The notes below the pieces were generated by a model. That model did no database searches, was not told the origin of the DNA, and worked only from the letters and a program-made list of their open reading frames with translations. From NCBI RefSeq assembly GCF_014647795.1, contig NZ_BMPW01000010.1, positions 186,001-250,000 of the forward strand: DNA of 64,000 bases, read 5' to 3'. Positions 41,801 to 50,383 of the stretch are shown here, piece after piece. Origin of the DNA: Actinoplanes campanulatus. Its GTDB lineage: Bacteria; Actinomycetota; Actinomycetes; Mycobacteriales; Micromonosporaceae. The stretch's first letter is position 1. Every line of letters starts with the position of its first letter. The translations under genes and the position numbers were made by a program.

Positions 41801-41961
41801 GAGCAGGACGGCGGTGCACTCGACGTCCCCCGCAAAACGCCGCCGGTGTCGAGGCAGCTGATTTGCCGACGCAGCGGGGTGTGCTGCGGCGGGAAATCAC
41901 CTGCCTCGACACCGGTTACAAGGCGTTTTGCCGCGGAGCGAAGCGGAGCAATCAAGCACAG
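41801..41961. repeat. Right arm of the 629-bp inverted-repeat element
   Basis: About 161 bp from GAGCAGGACGGCGGTGCACT to AGCAATCAAGCACAG, inverted copy of 41333-41494. Its own dyad pairs 41834-41864 with 41894-41929. The differences from the left arm cluster in the hairpin loop (GCAGCGGGGTGTGCTGC versus CAGCAAACCCCGCTG). Confidence 0.9.
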
Positions 41962-41970
41962 CAATCAGGC

Positions 41971-44900
41971 TCAGTTAGCTTTTAGGCAGAGGACCTGGTC
42001 GCCGTTGTCCTTGGGGACGACGATGTAGGGCTGGGTGGCGTCGGCGCACTGGCCCTTGGCGTTGACGATCGAGACGACCTCGAACGTGCCCGCCTCCGAG
42101 CAGGGGGCCACCACGGGGCTGCTGCCCTCGCGCTTGACGCATTCGCCCTGGGCGACCTTGAACTCCTCGTCGCCCATGCCCGAGATCAGGTAGACCAGGC
42201 CGAACACCACCGCGAGTAGGACCGCGGCGCCGAGTACGACGGCGAGGGCCACCGGCACGGTCTTGACGTTCGGCTTGGCGGGCGGGGGTGCGGCCTCGGT
42301 GGCCTTGAATTGGTCGAATCGGCCCTGCTCTTCGGCGGGTCCGGGCCAGCTGGTGGTGTCCTCCGGGCCGGGCGGCGTCACCGTGGCGCGGGCTGCCGGG
42401 GTGTTCGGGTAGGCCCCGCCGCCGGGCTGCTCACCGGGGAGTGGCGGCAGCGCGGGCGCCGGAACGTACGGCGAGTTGCCTCGGCCGGACACGTCCGTGG
42501 TGTGCTCGTTGTACTGGTCCGGCAGGCCGCTCGGAGCGTTGCCCCGGCCGGCGATGTCGGTGGTGAGGTCGCTGTACGGCGCACCGAACGCCGACGACCC
42601 GGGCATCCCGGGACTGTTCGCGCCCGGGAACTGCGAGGAGCCCGGCATGGTGGGCTCACCTGCCCCCGGGTAGGGAGACCCGGGCATGGTGGTGTCGCCC
42701 TGTCCCGGGAATTGCGGCGACCCGGGTGCGCCGGCTCCGGGGAACGGAGAGCCCGGCATGGTCGAGTCGCCCGCTCCGGGGAACGGCGAACCCGGCATGG
42801 TCGAGTCGTTCTGTCCGGGACCCTGCGACGACCCGGGCATCGCGGGGCCGCCCGGTCCGGGGAATTGCGGGGAGCCCGGCATCCCAGAACCGCCCGGTCC
42901 GGGAAACTGTGGGGAGCCCGGCATCGAGTACGGCGAAGCGCTGCCCATAGCCTCCGGCGGCGAGACCCGCGCGCTGGCCGTTGCCCGGGCGGTCGCCCGA
43001 GCCGGGGACTGCGGAGCGACACCGGGAGCGCCGGGGCCGTCGCCGGACGGTGGCGGGAAGCCACCGAAGCCGTCACCGGCCGGACCACCGATACCGTCAC
43101 GGCCGCTCGGGGGGAATCCATCCGACGGGGCTTCGCCGTCCGGACGGGACAGCGGCGGGATCGAAGCGCGCCCACTCGGGCCACGATCGTCGGCACCACG
43201 CTGCGGCAGCCCGAAGCCGCCGTCGTTCTGTGGTGTGTAGCCACCCGAGGGGCTGTCGCCTGACTGGGGCTGGCCGAAGCCGCCGTCAGTCTGTGGTGTG
43301 TAGCCACCCGAGGGGCTGTCGCCCGGCTGGGGCTGGCCGAAGCCGCCGTCGTTCTGCGGCGTGTAGCCACCCGAAGGGCCGTCGCCCTGCTGGGGCCGCC
43401 CGAAACCGTCGGACGAGCTGTCGCCAGGTTGGGCCAGGCCGTAGCCGCCGGAGGGGCCGTCGCCCTGCTGGGACCGGCCGAAACCGTCGGACGAGCTGTC
43501 GCCCGGCTGGGCCAGGCCGTAACCGCCGGAGGGGCCGTCGCCGGGCTGGGGGCGGCCGAAGCCACCGGAGGGGCCGTCGCTCTGTGGTGGCAGGCCGTAA
43601 CCGCCCGAAGGGCTTTCGTCCTGCGGGGGCAGACCGTAGCCGTTATCGGTCTGCGGCCGGTTCAGGGGGAAGCCGCCGGACGGGCTTTCGTCCTGCTGGG
43701 GCAGCCCGAAGTCGCTCTGCGGTTTGGCCGCGCCGTACGGGCTCTCCGGCTGCTGACCCGAAGCGAAGCCGCCGAAAGAGCCTTCCGGGCCGTCACTGCC
43801 ATACGGCGAAGCCGCGGCCGTCGAGAACGGAGCCGCGCCGTAACCGCCGGACTGCGCCTCGTCCGAACCGGATTCCGGCTGGTCCGCCGGAGCCGGGGCA
43901 GGGCGACCGTAGACCCGGGCCTGCGGGGCCGGGCTGGGCGGCGGAAGCTCGCCGGCCTCCGGCGGGGTGACCCGGACACCGGGCACCGAAGCGCTGGCCG
44001 TGACCGGCCGGGCCGACCCGACCGCGGGCTTCAGACCCGGGTCGCGCGGCTGCGGCACCGCGGACGAGGCGCTCTGCGAATCCCCCTGCGACAGCGAGGC
44101 GTTCGGCTCCGCGTCGGCACCCGCTACAGAACCGCTCCGATCGTCTCCCGGGTAGGAGGCGTCGCTACCGGGGAACGCGGCACGGGAGTCGGTCCCCGGG
44201 TAGGAGGCGTCGGTACCGGGGAACGCGGCACGCGAGTCGGCGCCCGGGAAGGGATCGCGCGAGTCGCTGCCGGTAAGCGCGCCACGCGAGTCGGGCCCCG
44301 GGAAAGAACCGCGCGGGTCGGCGCCCTGCGAGCTGTGAAGGCCGGACCCGGGAAAGGGCGGAAGCGAGTTGGGTCCCTCGGGCTCCGGGAACGGAGCACG
44401 CGAGTCCGGACCGGATCCGGGGAACGAACCGCGCTGGTCCGGCCCGGCGAGCGAGTTGAGCGGGTCCGCCACGGACGGGGCGCTGTGCATGCCGGCCGCC
44501 GGAACGGTGCCGCCGGAGGCGAGCGCCGCGCCGGGAACGCGCTGCGGGAAGCCGGAACCGCCGGCCGGGTCGCCGGCGGGAGTCTCGGGCTGGGCGCCGC
44601 CGAACGGCTGCTGGCTGCGGATCGGCAGGTCGAGGCCGGGCGCGGAGCCGTTGTCGGCCTCCACCTGCGGACCGGCCGGGGCGCGCAGCGGGAAGCCGCC
44701 GCCGTCGCCACGCCGGGACGGGAAGGTGTCGGAGGCCGGGCGGGCCGAGGACGAATCGGTCGGGGTCTCTGCGGGCCGGGTGCTCTGCATCCAGCTGTTC
44801 TGCGCCGGTCCGGCCGTGAAACCCGCCGAACCGGGCGCGGAACCCGCCGAACCGGGCGCGGAACCCGCCGAACCGAGCGGGGAACCCGCTGAACCGAGCG

Positions 44901-45723
44901 GGGAGCCCGCAGATCCGAGCGCGGAGCCAGCCTGGCCAGCGGCGGAACCCGCCGAGCCGGACCTGGAACCGGCGGGAAGATCGCCGAGGTTGGCGCCGGG
45001 TACGCGGACCGGCTGGTCGCCGAAGGCGGAGAACGGGGTGTGGCCGAGGCCGCCGTCCTCGGGCGCGGTCGCACCGGGCGTCCGGGTGGGCAGCCCACTG
45101 GAGCTGAGCTTCAGCGGGGAGCCACCGACCGGATTGTCGGTGGTGGGCGCGGCGGGCGGCGGCGGCACCGACGCGGAGGCTTGCGCGGGCCGGCTGGCGG
45201 GCGGGAACGCGGCCGCGGAACCGAAGGAGGCCGGCGAATCGGCCGCGGAACCGAAGGAAGCCGGTGAGGTAGCCGCGGAACCGAAGGAAGCCGGTGAACC
45301 GGGCGCCGCGGGCTCGGCACCGGACGGCGCCCAAGGCGAACCGTCAGGCCGGGCCCCGTAGGTGCCGGAGGCGGGACCGTACGGCGATTCGGGCGACACC
45401 GACCCGTACGGCGAGGCGCTCCCACGCTGTGGCGGCTCGTCACCGTCGGGCTGCGGCACGCGGGCCGAACCGTAGGAGGTGCCGCCCTGGCCGGCGCCGG
45501 CGCCGAAGGTGGACACGGCCGGCACGACGAACGGCGAGCCCCCACCGGGGGTGCTGGCCGGCGGCGGACCGTACGAATTGGGGAAGCCCTCAGCGGGCGA
45601 CTGGGCCGCCGAGGCCCGGCCGGCGATCCGCTGACCGTCGGAATCGTGCGGGAACCCGCCCGACGTGGGTCCGCCCGACGTGGCCTCGGCCGGCTGACCG
45701 GCGTTCTGCCCCTCGGACGTCAT
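41971..45723 (-). CDS. 1250-residue low-complexity membrane protein with small Cys-containing C-terminal domain
   Basis: ATG 45723 is preceded by GAGGAGGCGCGT. Residues 1-1150 are Pro/Gly/Ser/Ala/Gln-rich with several tandem repeat blocks: SAGSAPG heptads (about 263-303), FPGxDxR/SYPGTDSRAAF units (about 475-520), GFGxPQxGDSPSGGYTPQ units (about 720-840) and MPGSPFPGAGDST units (about 930-1045). Then come a transmembrane helix (about 1156-1180; VALAVVLGAAVLLAVVFGLV) and a roughly 70-residue outer domain with four cysteines (1195, 1208, 1226, 1246). The outer domain resembles the LppU/SCO3897-type fold. The huge cytoplasmic part is predicted disordered. It may be a scaffold or phase-separating protein (speculation). 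Protein repeats are accompanied by DNA repeats, so length variation between strains is likely. Confidence 0.8.
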   Translation of the reverse strand: MTSEGQNAGQPAEATSGGPTSGGFPHDSDGQRIAGRASAAQSPAEGFPNSYGPPPASTPGGGSPFVVPAVSTFGAGAGQGGTSYGSARVPQPDGDEPPQRGSASPYGSVSPESPYGPASGTYGARPDGSPWAPSGAEPAAPGSPASFGSAATSPASFGSAADSPASFGSAAAFPPASRPAQASASVPPPPAAPTTDNPVGGSPLKLSSSGLPTRTPGATAPEDGGLGHTPFSAFGDQPVRVPGANLGDLPAGSRSGSAGSAAGQAGSALGSAGSPLGSAGSPLGSAGSAPGSAGSAPGSAGFTAGPAQNSWMQSTRPAETPTDSSSARPASDTFPSRRGDGGGFPLRAPAGPQVEADNGSAPGLDLPIRSQQPFGGAQPETPAGDPAGGSGFPQRVPGAALASGGTVPAAGMHSAPSVADPLNSLAGPDQRGSFPGSGPDSRAPFPEPEGPNSLPPFPGSGLHSSQGADPRGSFPGPDSRGALTGSDSRDPFPGADSRAAFPGTDASYPGTDSRAAFPGSDASYPGDDRSGSVAGADAEPNASLSQGDSQSASSAVPQPRDPGLKPAVGSARPVTASASVPGVRVTPPEAGELPPPSPAPQARVYGRPAPAPADQPESGSDEAQSGGYGAAPFSTAAASPYGSDGPEGSFGGFASGQQPESPYGAAKPQSDFGLPQQDESPSGGFPLNRPQTDNGYGLPPQDESPSGGYGLPPQSDGPSGGFGRPQPGDGPSGGYGLAQPGDSSSDGFGRSQQGDGPSGGYGLAQPGDSSSDGFGRPQQGDGPSGGYTPQNDGGFGQPQPGDSPSGGYTPQTDGGFGQPQSGDSPSGGYTPQNDGGFGLPQRGADDRGPSGRASIPPLSRPDGEAPSDGFPPSGRDGIGGPAGDGFGGFPPPSGDGPGAPGVAPQSPARATARATASARVSPPEAMGSASPYSMPGSPQFPGPGGSGMPGSPQFPGPGGPAMPGSSQGPGQNDSTMPGSPFPGAGDSTMPGSPFPGAGAPGSPQFPGQGDTTMPGSPYPGAGEPTMPGSSQFPGANSPGMPGSSAFGAPYSDLTTDIAGRGNAPSGLPDQYNEHTTDVSGRGNSPYVPAPALPPLPGEQPGGGAYPNTPAARATVTPPGPEDTTSWPGPAEEQGRFDQFKATEAAPPPAKPNVKTVPVALAVVLGAAVLLAVVFGLVYLISGMGDEEFKVAQGECVKREGSSPVVAPCSEAGTFEVVSIVNAKGQCADATQPYIVVPKDNGDQVLCLKAN

Positions 45724-46055
45724 ACGCGCCTCCTCATCGATGCGGCCGTGCCAGCTTTGCACGGACGCGGCCCCACCGGCGAGCTTCCGCCAAAGGGCCG
45801 TGCCAGCTTTCCGGCCTGGCCGTGCTGGGTCCGTCGCGGAGGGTTAACCGCCGGTGGCCCCGGTCTCCGCACCGACCGGCCGTGCCGGGTTGGGGACCGT
45901 GCCCACGGTACCGGGCGTGCGCGGCGGGAGGAATCCCGGTGTACGCCCGGAGGTGACGAGTGCCCGATCTTCAGAAAGTGGGATGCGACACGAAACGGCC
46001 CGCCCGGGTGATCCGGACGGGCCGTTCGACGTGGTAGCTGCCCTGATCGGGGAGA
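45724..46055. other. 332-bp gene-free stretch
   Basis: This is the upstream region of the repeat-protein gene. It contains two imperfect copies of GCCGTGCCAGCTTT (about 45745 and 45800) 55 bp apart, and a terminator at 45994 from the small gene on the same strand. I see no convincing coding frame or RNA. Confidence 0.6.
45994..46026 (-). terminator. Terminator after the 46-residue protein gene
   Basis: AACGGCCCG / CGGGCCGTT perfect 9-bp stem (further CCCGGG/CCGG pairing inside), 30 bp beyond the stop on the minus strand, followed by TCG. Confidence 0.75.
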
Positions 46056-46196
46056 TCAGTAAGGGCGGCGCTGGGCGAGGATCGCGAGTTCGTCACGCAT
46101 CGCCTGCGTGGGCGCCGACTGGAGAGCGCGGTCGATGGCGCGGTTCTCGCGGCTGATCCTGCGGCGCTGGCGGAAACGGTCGATCATGTTGTCCAT
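46056..46196 (-). CDS. 46-residue basic hypothetical protein
   Basis: ATG 46196 (GTG 46208 possible) opens MDNMIDRFRQRRRISRENRA followed by IDRALQSAPTQAMRDELAIL and AQRRPY. This is a compact, highly charged helical protein of a size common in actinomycetes. I know this pattern as a conserved hypothetical; no function. It is followed by a clear terminator, which supports a real transcript. Confidence 0.6.
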   Translation of the reverse strand: MDNMIDRFRQRRRISRENRAIDRALQSAPTQAMRDELAILAQRRPY

Positions 46197-46395
46197 GGCG
46201 GTGCTCACTTCCCCGGCGGTGGCCGGCTGTCGGATCTGACGCCGCCGCCTGCCCGCTTGTGGCGGACCCCCCGGCGCACGTCCCGGTGTTGACTCCATTA
46301 TGCGCCTACACCGGGGACGTGGCCATCGATTCAGGGGGTGATCCGGGTCATGAACCTAAGGATCGAAAGTCAACCGCCTAACAGGCCGAAAGACC

Positions 46396-47859
46396 CTAGG
46401 TCCAACTGAGCAGTGTCGCCTCCGGGTCCTCGAGGAAGGCGCCGATGTCGCGCAGGAACCGGGAACCCAGCTCGCCGTCGATGATCCGGTGGTCGAAGGA
46501 GAGCCCCAGCGTGGTCACCTCGCGGATCCGGATCTTGCCCTTGTGCACCCACGGCGTCGGCCGGATCGCGCCGAACGCCAGGATCGCCGACTCGCCGGGC
46601 GGCAGGATCGGCGTCCCGGTGTCGATGCCGAACACCCCCACGTTGGTGATCGAGAGGGTGCCGCCGGACATGTCGGCCGGGGGTGTCTTCCCCGACTTCG
46701 CGGTCCGGACCAGCTCGTTCAGCGCCTCGGCGAGTTCCCGCAGGGTGAGCCGGCCGGCGTCCTTGACGTTCGGGACGATCAGCCCGCGCTCGGTCGCCGC
46801 GGCGATGCCGAGGTTCACGTAGTCCTTGACCACGATCTCGCCGGTCGCCCCGGACCAGGACGAGTTGACCATCGGGTGCCGTTTGACCGCGAGCAGCACG
46901 GCCTTCGCCACCAGCAGCAGCGGCGAGATCCGGGCGCCCTCGAACTCGGGACGCTTCCGCAGCTTCTCCAGCGCCTTCATCGAGCGGGTCACGTCGACCG
47001 TCAGGAACTCCGTGACGTGCGGCGCGGTGAATGCGGACGCGACCATGTTCTCCGCGGTCAGCTTGCGTACGCCCTTGATCGGGATGCGCTGCTCCCGGGA
47101 GGCGTCGAAAACCGCGGTGGCCGGGCTCGCCGCCGTCGGCGCCGGCTCCCGCGCCGGAGAAGAAACCGCCAGATGTACGTCGTCCCGCGTCACCGAACCC
47201 AGCGGGCCCGTGCCGTTGACCGTGGTCAGGTCGACGCCGAGGTCCCGGGCCAGCTTCCGCACCGGCGGCTTGGCCAGCACGGGACCGGTGCGGACGACCG
47301 GGGCCACGGTCTCCTGTGCCGGGCCTACGGGTGCGGCCGGACGGACCTCGGCAGCCGCCGGAGGCGGGGTAGGCGTGGTCGCGGTCGTGGACGCGACGGG
47401 CGTACCGATGCGGGGTCGTCTTGTGGCGCTGGTGGTTCGCGGGCCGTAACCGACGAGCACAGCCGTGCGCCCGCCAGGTGCCGGTCCGCCGATGAGGCCG
47501 GCCTCGGCCTCGTCCGCGGCCGGCGAGGAAGCCGAAGCCGGCGCCGGAGAGGGAGCCGGAGCCGAAGCCGGCGCCGGAGAGGAAGCCGGAGCCGGAGGCT
47601 CTTCCGAAGAGCCGGGCTGGGTGTCGATGGCGATGATCGGCTTACCGACCTCCACGACCGTCCCGGCCTCGTGGAAGATCCGGGTGACCACGCCGCCCCA
47701 CTTCGCGGGGATCTCGACGGCCGCCTTGGCGGTCTCGACCTCGACGATCGGCTGGTTCAGCTCGATCGTGTCGCCGACCTTGACCAGCCAGGCCAGGATC
47801 TCGCCCTCGGTCAGTCCCTCGCCGAGGTCGGGCAGGTTGAACTCCTTGATCCGCGACAT
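46396..47859 (-). CDS. Dihydrolipoamide acyltransferase (E2) of a 2-oxo acid dehydrogenase complex
   Basis: The 487-residue protein starts MSRIKEFNLPDLGEGLTEGE with one lipoyl domain (lipoylated Lys in VEVETAKAAVEIPA). A Pro/Ala/Ser linker, a peripheral subunit-binding domain (about 195-235; AKPPVRKLARDLGVDL, GSVTRDDV) and a C-terminal catalytic domain follow. The catalytic domain has His and Asp in LGLSFDHRIIDG. It transfers acyl groups to CoA in a pyruvate or branched-chain keto acid complex. It is third gene of E1alpha-E1beta-E2; no E3 is next to it, so a separate lipoamide dehydrogenase must serve it. Start is ATG 47859, 5 bp after the E1beta stop (GTG 47868 is alternative). Confidence 0.93.
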   Translation of the reverse strand: MSRIKEFNLPDLGEGLTEGEILAWLVKVGDTIELNQPIVEVETAKAAVEIPAKWGGVVTRIFHEAGTVVEVGKPIIAIDTQPGSSEEPPAPASSPAPASAPAPSPAPASASSPAADEAEAGLIGGPAPGGRTAVLVGYGPRTTSATRRPRIGTPVASTTATTPTPPPAAAEVRPAAPVGPAQETVAPVVRTGPVLAKPPVRKLARDLGVDLTTVNGTGPLGSVTRDDVHLAVSSPAREPAPTAASPATAVFDASREQRIPIKGVRKLTAENMVASAFTAPHVTEFLTVDVTRSMKALEKLRKRPEFEGARISPLLLVAKAVLLAVKRHPMVNSSWSGATGEIVVKDYVNLGIAAATERGLIVPNVKDAGRLTLRELAEALNELVRTAKSGKTPPADMSGGTLSITNVGVFGIDTGTPILPPGESAILAFGAIRPTPWVHKGKIRIREVTTLGLSFDHRIIDGELGSRFLRDIGAFLEDPEATLLSWT

Positions 47860-47864
47860 CGGCG

Positions 47865-48842
47865 TCACCAGCCGAAGGAACGGTCGACGGCGTCCAGCAC
47901 CCGGTCCAGGTCGGGGAGATACTCCTCCTCGATGCGGGCCGCCGGGTACGGCGTGTCGTAACCGGTCACCCGCAGCACCGGCGCCTCCAGGGAGTAGAAG
48001 CACTCCTCGGTGATCCGGGCCGCGATCTCGGCGCCGAGACCCACGTTGCCGGGCGCCTCGTGGACGACGACCGCCCGGCCGGTCCGCCGGACCGACTCGA
48101 AGATCGCCGGGTAGTCGATCGGGGAGAGCGAGCGCAGGTCGATGACCTCCAGCTCCCGCCCGTCCTCGGCGGCGGCCGTGGCGGCGTCGAGCGCCACCCG
48201 GACCATCGGGCCGTACGCGAGCACGGTCGCGTCCGAGCCGGGCCGGGCCACCCGTGCCGAGTGCAGCGGGAACGCCCCGGTCAGCGGCGCGTCGAGGTCG
48301 ACCTCACCCTTCTCCCAGTAGCGCCGCTTCGGCTCGAAGAAGATCACCGGGTCGTCGGTGGCGATCGCCTGCTGGATCATCGTGTACGCGTCCGCCGGGT
48401 TGGCGCAGGTCACGACCTTGAGGCCGGGGGTGTGCGCGAAGTACGCCTCGGGCGACTCGGAGTGGTGCTCGACCGCGCCGATGCCACCGCCGAACGGGAT
48501 CCGGATGACGAGCGGCAGCCGCACCTTGCCCTTGGAGCGGTAGTGCATCTTCGCCACCTGGGCGACGATCTGGTTGTACGCCGGGAACACGAACCCGTCG
48601 AACTGGATCTCGCAGACCGGCCGGTAGCCACGGATGGCCAGGCCGACCGCGGTCCCGATGATGCCGGCCTCGGCCAGCGGGGTGTCGATGACCCGGTCCT
48701 CGCCGAAGTCCTTCTGGAGGGCGTCGGTGATCCGGAAGACGCCGCCGAGCTTGCCGACGTCCTCGCCCATGATGACGACCTTGGGGTCGTCCTCGAGCGC
48801 GCGGCGGAGTCCGTGGTTGAGCGCTTTACCCAGGGTGATCAT
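47865..48842 (-). CDS. E1 beta subunit of a 2-oxo acid dehydrogenase
   Basis: The 325-residue protein shows MITLGKALNHGLRRALEDDP, VIMGEDVGKLGGVFRIT, DTPLAEAGIIGTAVGLAIRG, EIQFDGFVFPAYNQI, IPFGGGIGAVEHHSESPEAY and PGLKVVTCANPADAY. These are all typical of the E1 beta transketolase-like half that binds thiamine diphosphate with E1 alpha. The ATG overlaps the E1 alpha stop (ATGA), so the subunits are made in equal amounts. Substrate (branched-chain versus pyruvate) is not decided by the sequence. Confidence 0.93.
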   Translation of the reverse strand: MITLGKALNHGLRRALEDDPKVVIMGEDVGKLGGVFRITDALQKDFGEDRVIDTPLAEAGIIGTAVGLAIRGYRPVCEIQFDGFVFPAYNQIVAQVAKMHYRSKGKVRLPLVIRIPFGGGIGAVEHHSESPEAYFAHTPGLKVVTCANPADAYTMIQQAIATDDPVIFFEPKRRYWEKGEVDLDAPLTGAFPLHSARVARPGSDATVLAYGPMVRVALDAATAAAEDGRELEVIDLRSLSPIDYPAIFESVRRTGRAVVVHEAPGNVGLGAEIAARITEECFYSLEAPVLRVTGYDTPYPAARIEEEYLPDLDRVLDAVDRSFGW

Positions 48843-49981
48843 CAGTGCGCGCTCCCCTCGAACGAGGCCTGGTACTCGGCGAAGGCGGCCCGCTGGGCGT
48901 CGATCTCCGGCGAGCCGTTCGGATAGACGTTGTCGAAGAGCGTCACGGGTTGTGGATCGGGCATCTCCAGGACGCGTTCCCGCAGGTGGAGCGCCTGAGC
49001 CTGAGCGGAGGCGTCGACCTCGGCGAAGAAGTCCTTCTTGGCGATCTTCTGCTTGGACAGGAAGGCCTTGAGCCGGCTGATCGGGTCCTTCGCCTTCCAG
49101 GCCTCGACCTCGCTGCCGTTCCGGTAGCGGGTCGGGTCGTCGGAGCTGGTGTGCGCCCCCATCCGGTACGTGTACGCCTCGATCAGCGTCGGGCCCTGGC
49201 CGTTGCGCGCGTTGTCCAGCGCGGCCCGGGTCACCGCGTAGGTGGCGAGCACGTCGTTGCCGTCCACCCGGATGCCGGGGAAGCCGTAACCGCCGGCCCG
49301 CTGGTACAGCGGGACCCGGGTCTGGCGCTCCAGGGGCTCGGAGATCGCGTACTGGTTGTTCTGGCAGAAGAAGACGATCGGCGCGTTGAAGACGCCGGAC
49401 CACACGAACGACTCGTTGACCTCGCCCTGGCTGGTCGCGCCGTCGCCGAAGTAGGCGATCACCGCTTCGCCGTCGGCCGATCCGGTCTTGCCGTCCATGG
49501 TGACGCCCATGGCGTAGCCGGTCGCGTGCAGCGTCTGCGAGCCGATCACGATCGTGTAGGTGTTGAACTTGAACTCGTTCGGATCCCAACCGCCCTGGTC
49601 CACGCCCCGGAACAGGCCGAACGGCATGATCGGGTCGATGCCGCGGCAGTAGAGGACACCGTGCTCGCGGTAGGTCGGAAAGGCCATGTCCTGGGGGCGC
49701 AGCGCCCGCCCGGAGCCGACCTGTGCCGCCTCCTGCCCGAGCAGACTGGCCCAGATGCCCAGCTCACCCTGCCGCTGCAGGGCGACCGCCTCGCTGTCGA
49801 GACGCCGGACCGTGACCAGGTCCCGGTAGAGACCGCGGTACTCCTCGTCGGTGAAGTCGACGGAGTACGTCGTGCCGTCAGCCGTGGTGACGGTGTCGAT
49901 GCGTTCCCCGTCGGGGGTCAGCAGTTGGACGAAGCCGCCGGCTGGAATGTCGCTGCCGGCCACGCTCTCGCCTTTCGCCAT
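48842..49981 (-). CDS. E1 alpha subunit of a 2-oxo acid dehydrogenase
   Basis: ATG 49981 (MAKGESVAGSD) follows CAGGAGAC; a further upstream TTG is less likely. The 379-residue protein has the ThDP motif GDGATSQGEVNESF, then FFCQNNQYAISEP, GYGFPGIRVDGNDVLA and AYTYRMGAHTSSDDPTRYR, where the loop phosphorylatable in eukaryotic enzymes lies. It decarboxylates the 2-oxo acid and loads the acyl group on E2. First gene of the operon; its promoter lies in the 400-bp divergent region. Confidence 0.94.
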   Translation of the reverse strand: MAKGESVAGSDIPAGGFVQLLTPDGERIDTVTTADGTTYSVDFTDEEYRGLYRDLVTVRRLDSEAVALQRQGELGIWASLLGQEAAQVGSGRALRPQDMAFPTYREHGVLYCRGIDPIMPFGLFRGVDQGGWDPNEFKFNTYTIVIGSQTLHATGYAMGVTMDGKTGSADGEAVIAYFGDGATSQGEVNESFVWSGVFNAPIVFFCQNNQYAISEPLERQTRVPLYQRAGGYGFPGIRVDGNDVLATYAVTRAALDNARNGQGPTLIEAYTYRMGAHTSSDDPTRYRNGSEVEAWKAKDPISRLKAFLSKQKIAKKDFFAEVDASAQAQALHLRERVLEMPDPQPVTLFDNVYPNGSPEIDAQRAAFAEYQASFEGSAH

Positions 49982-50383
49982 CCGTGTCTCCTGTTTCCTC
50001 AACTAAGCCCGCGGCGGGTGTCTCCCGGCCGCGCGGCTGACCACTGGGGGCCGCGCCTGGCCCGGGTGGGGTTGGCGCGCGGCTATCTCCGGCAGGTCGC
50101 CGGGACGGCACGCTGTAACCCCGCTTGGTCGGCGGAAGGCGACAGCGGCGATGCCGTCGCCCCCATCCTGACAGAGAGAGTGAGCCGCATTACAGGCTGC
50201 GTAGATCACGAAAAGAGATCCTGTCGACGTATCGTCGGCAGTTTTTGCCCGCTTTAGTAACTTTTGTACCCTCACTTTGGTACGAATGGCCCTACTACGC
50301 CGCAGCGGAATTCGCCGACCGTCGTTCATCCCCAGTGACCGGAACTGATCCGAGTCGATCTTTTCTGCTGGGGGGATCTTCGC
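49982..50383. other. 402-bp divergent intergenic region, AT-enriched in the middle
   Basis: This region separates E1 alpha (minus) from a proline-rich protein (plus). Bases 50190-50360 are clearly less GC-rich than the surroundings and hold a short GTACC/GGTAC hairpin (50266-50283) 100 bp upstream of the plus-strand gene. Promoters for both genes must lie here. I see no known riboswitch motif and no coding frame with the local codon bias. Confidence 0.6.

Larger units (their letters stand above)
41333..41961. mobile_element. Candidate non-autonomous (REPIN/MITE-like) element: inverted arms around a 306-bp non-coding core
   Basis: Two roughly 160-bp arms (41333-41494 and 41801-41961) are inverted copies; the core 41495-41800 has no convincing coding frame and no transposase. 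The element fills the 655-bp gap between the stop of the 1250-residue protein gene and the start of the thioredoxin/NHL gene, with 9 bp and 17 bp left over. I see no clear target-site duplication at the edges. Structure is directly visible. The mobile nature, or any RAYT-type transposase elsewhere in the genome, is inference. Confidence 0.55.

Noticed and set aside
42300-45000. Tandem DNA repeats that could be taken for a CRISPR array or minisatellite
   Set aside because: The units are multiples of three and code for Pro/Gly/Ser repeats in one long minus-strand frame; there are no unique spacers of equal length and no cas genes.
50190-50360. Possible riboswitch in the AT-enriched leader of the proline-rich protein gene
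   Set aside because: Only a 5-bp hairpin is visible and no known aptamer motif could be matched by eye.
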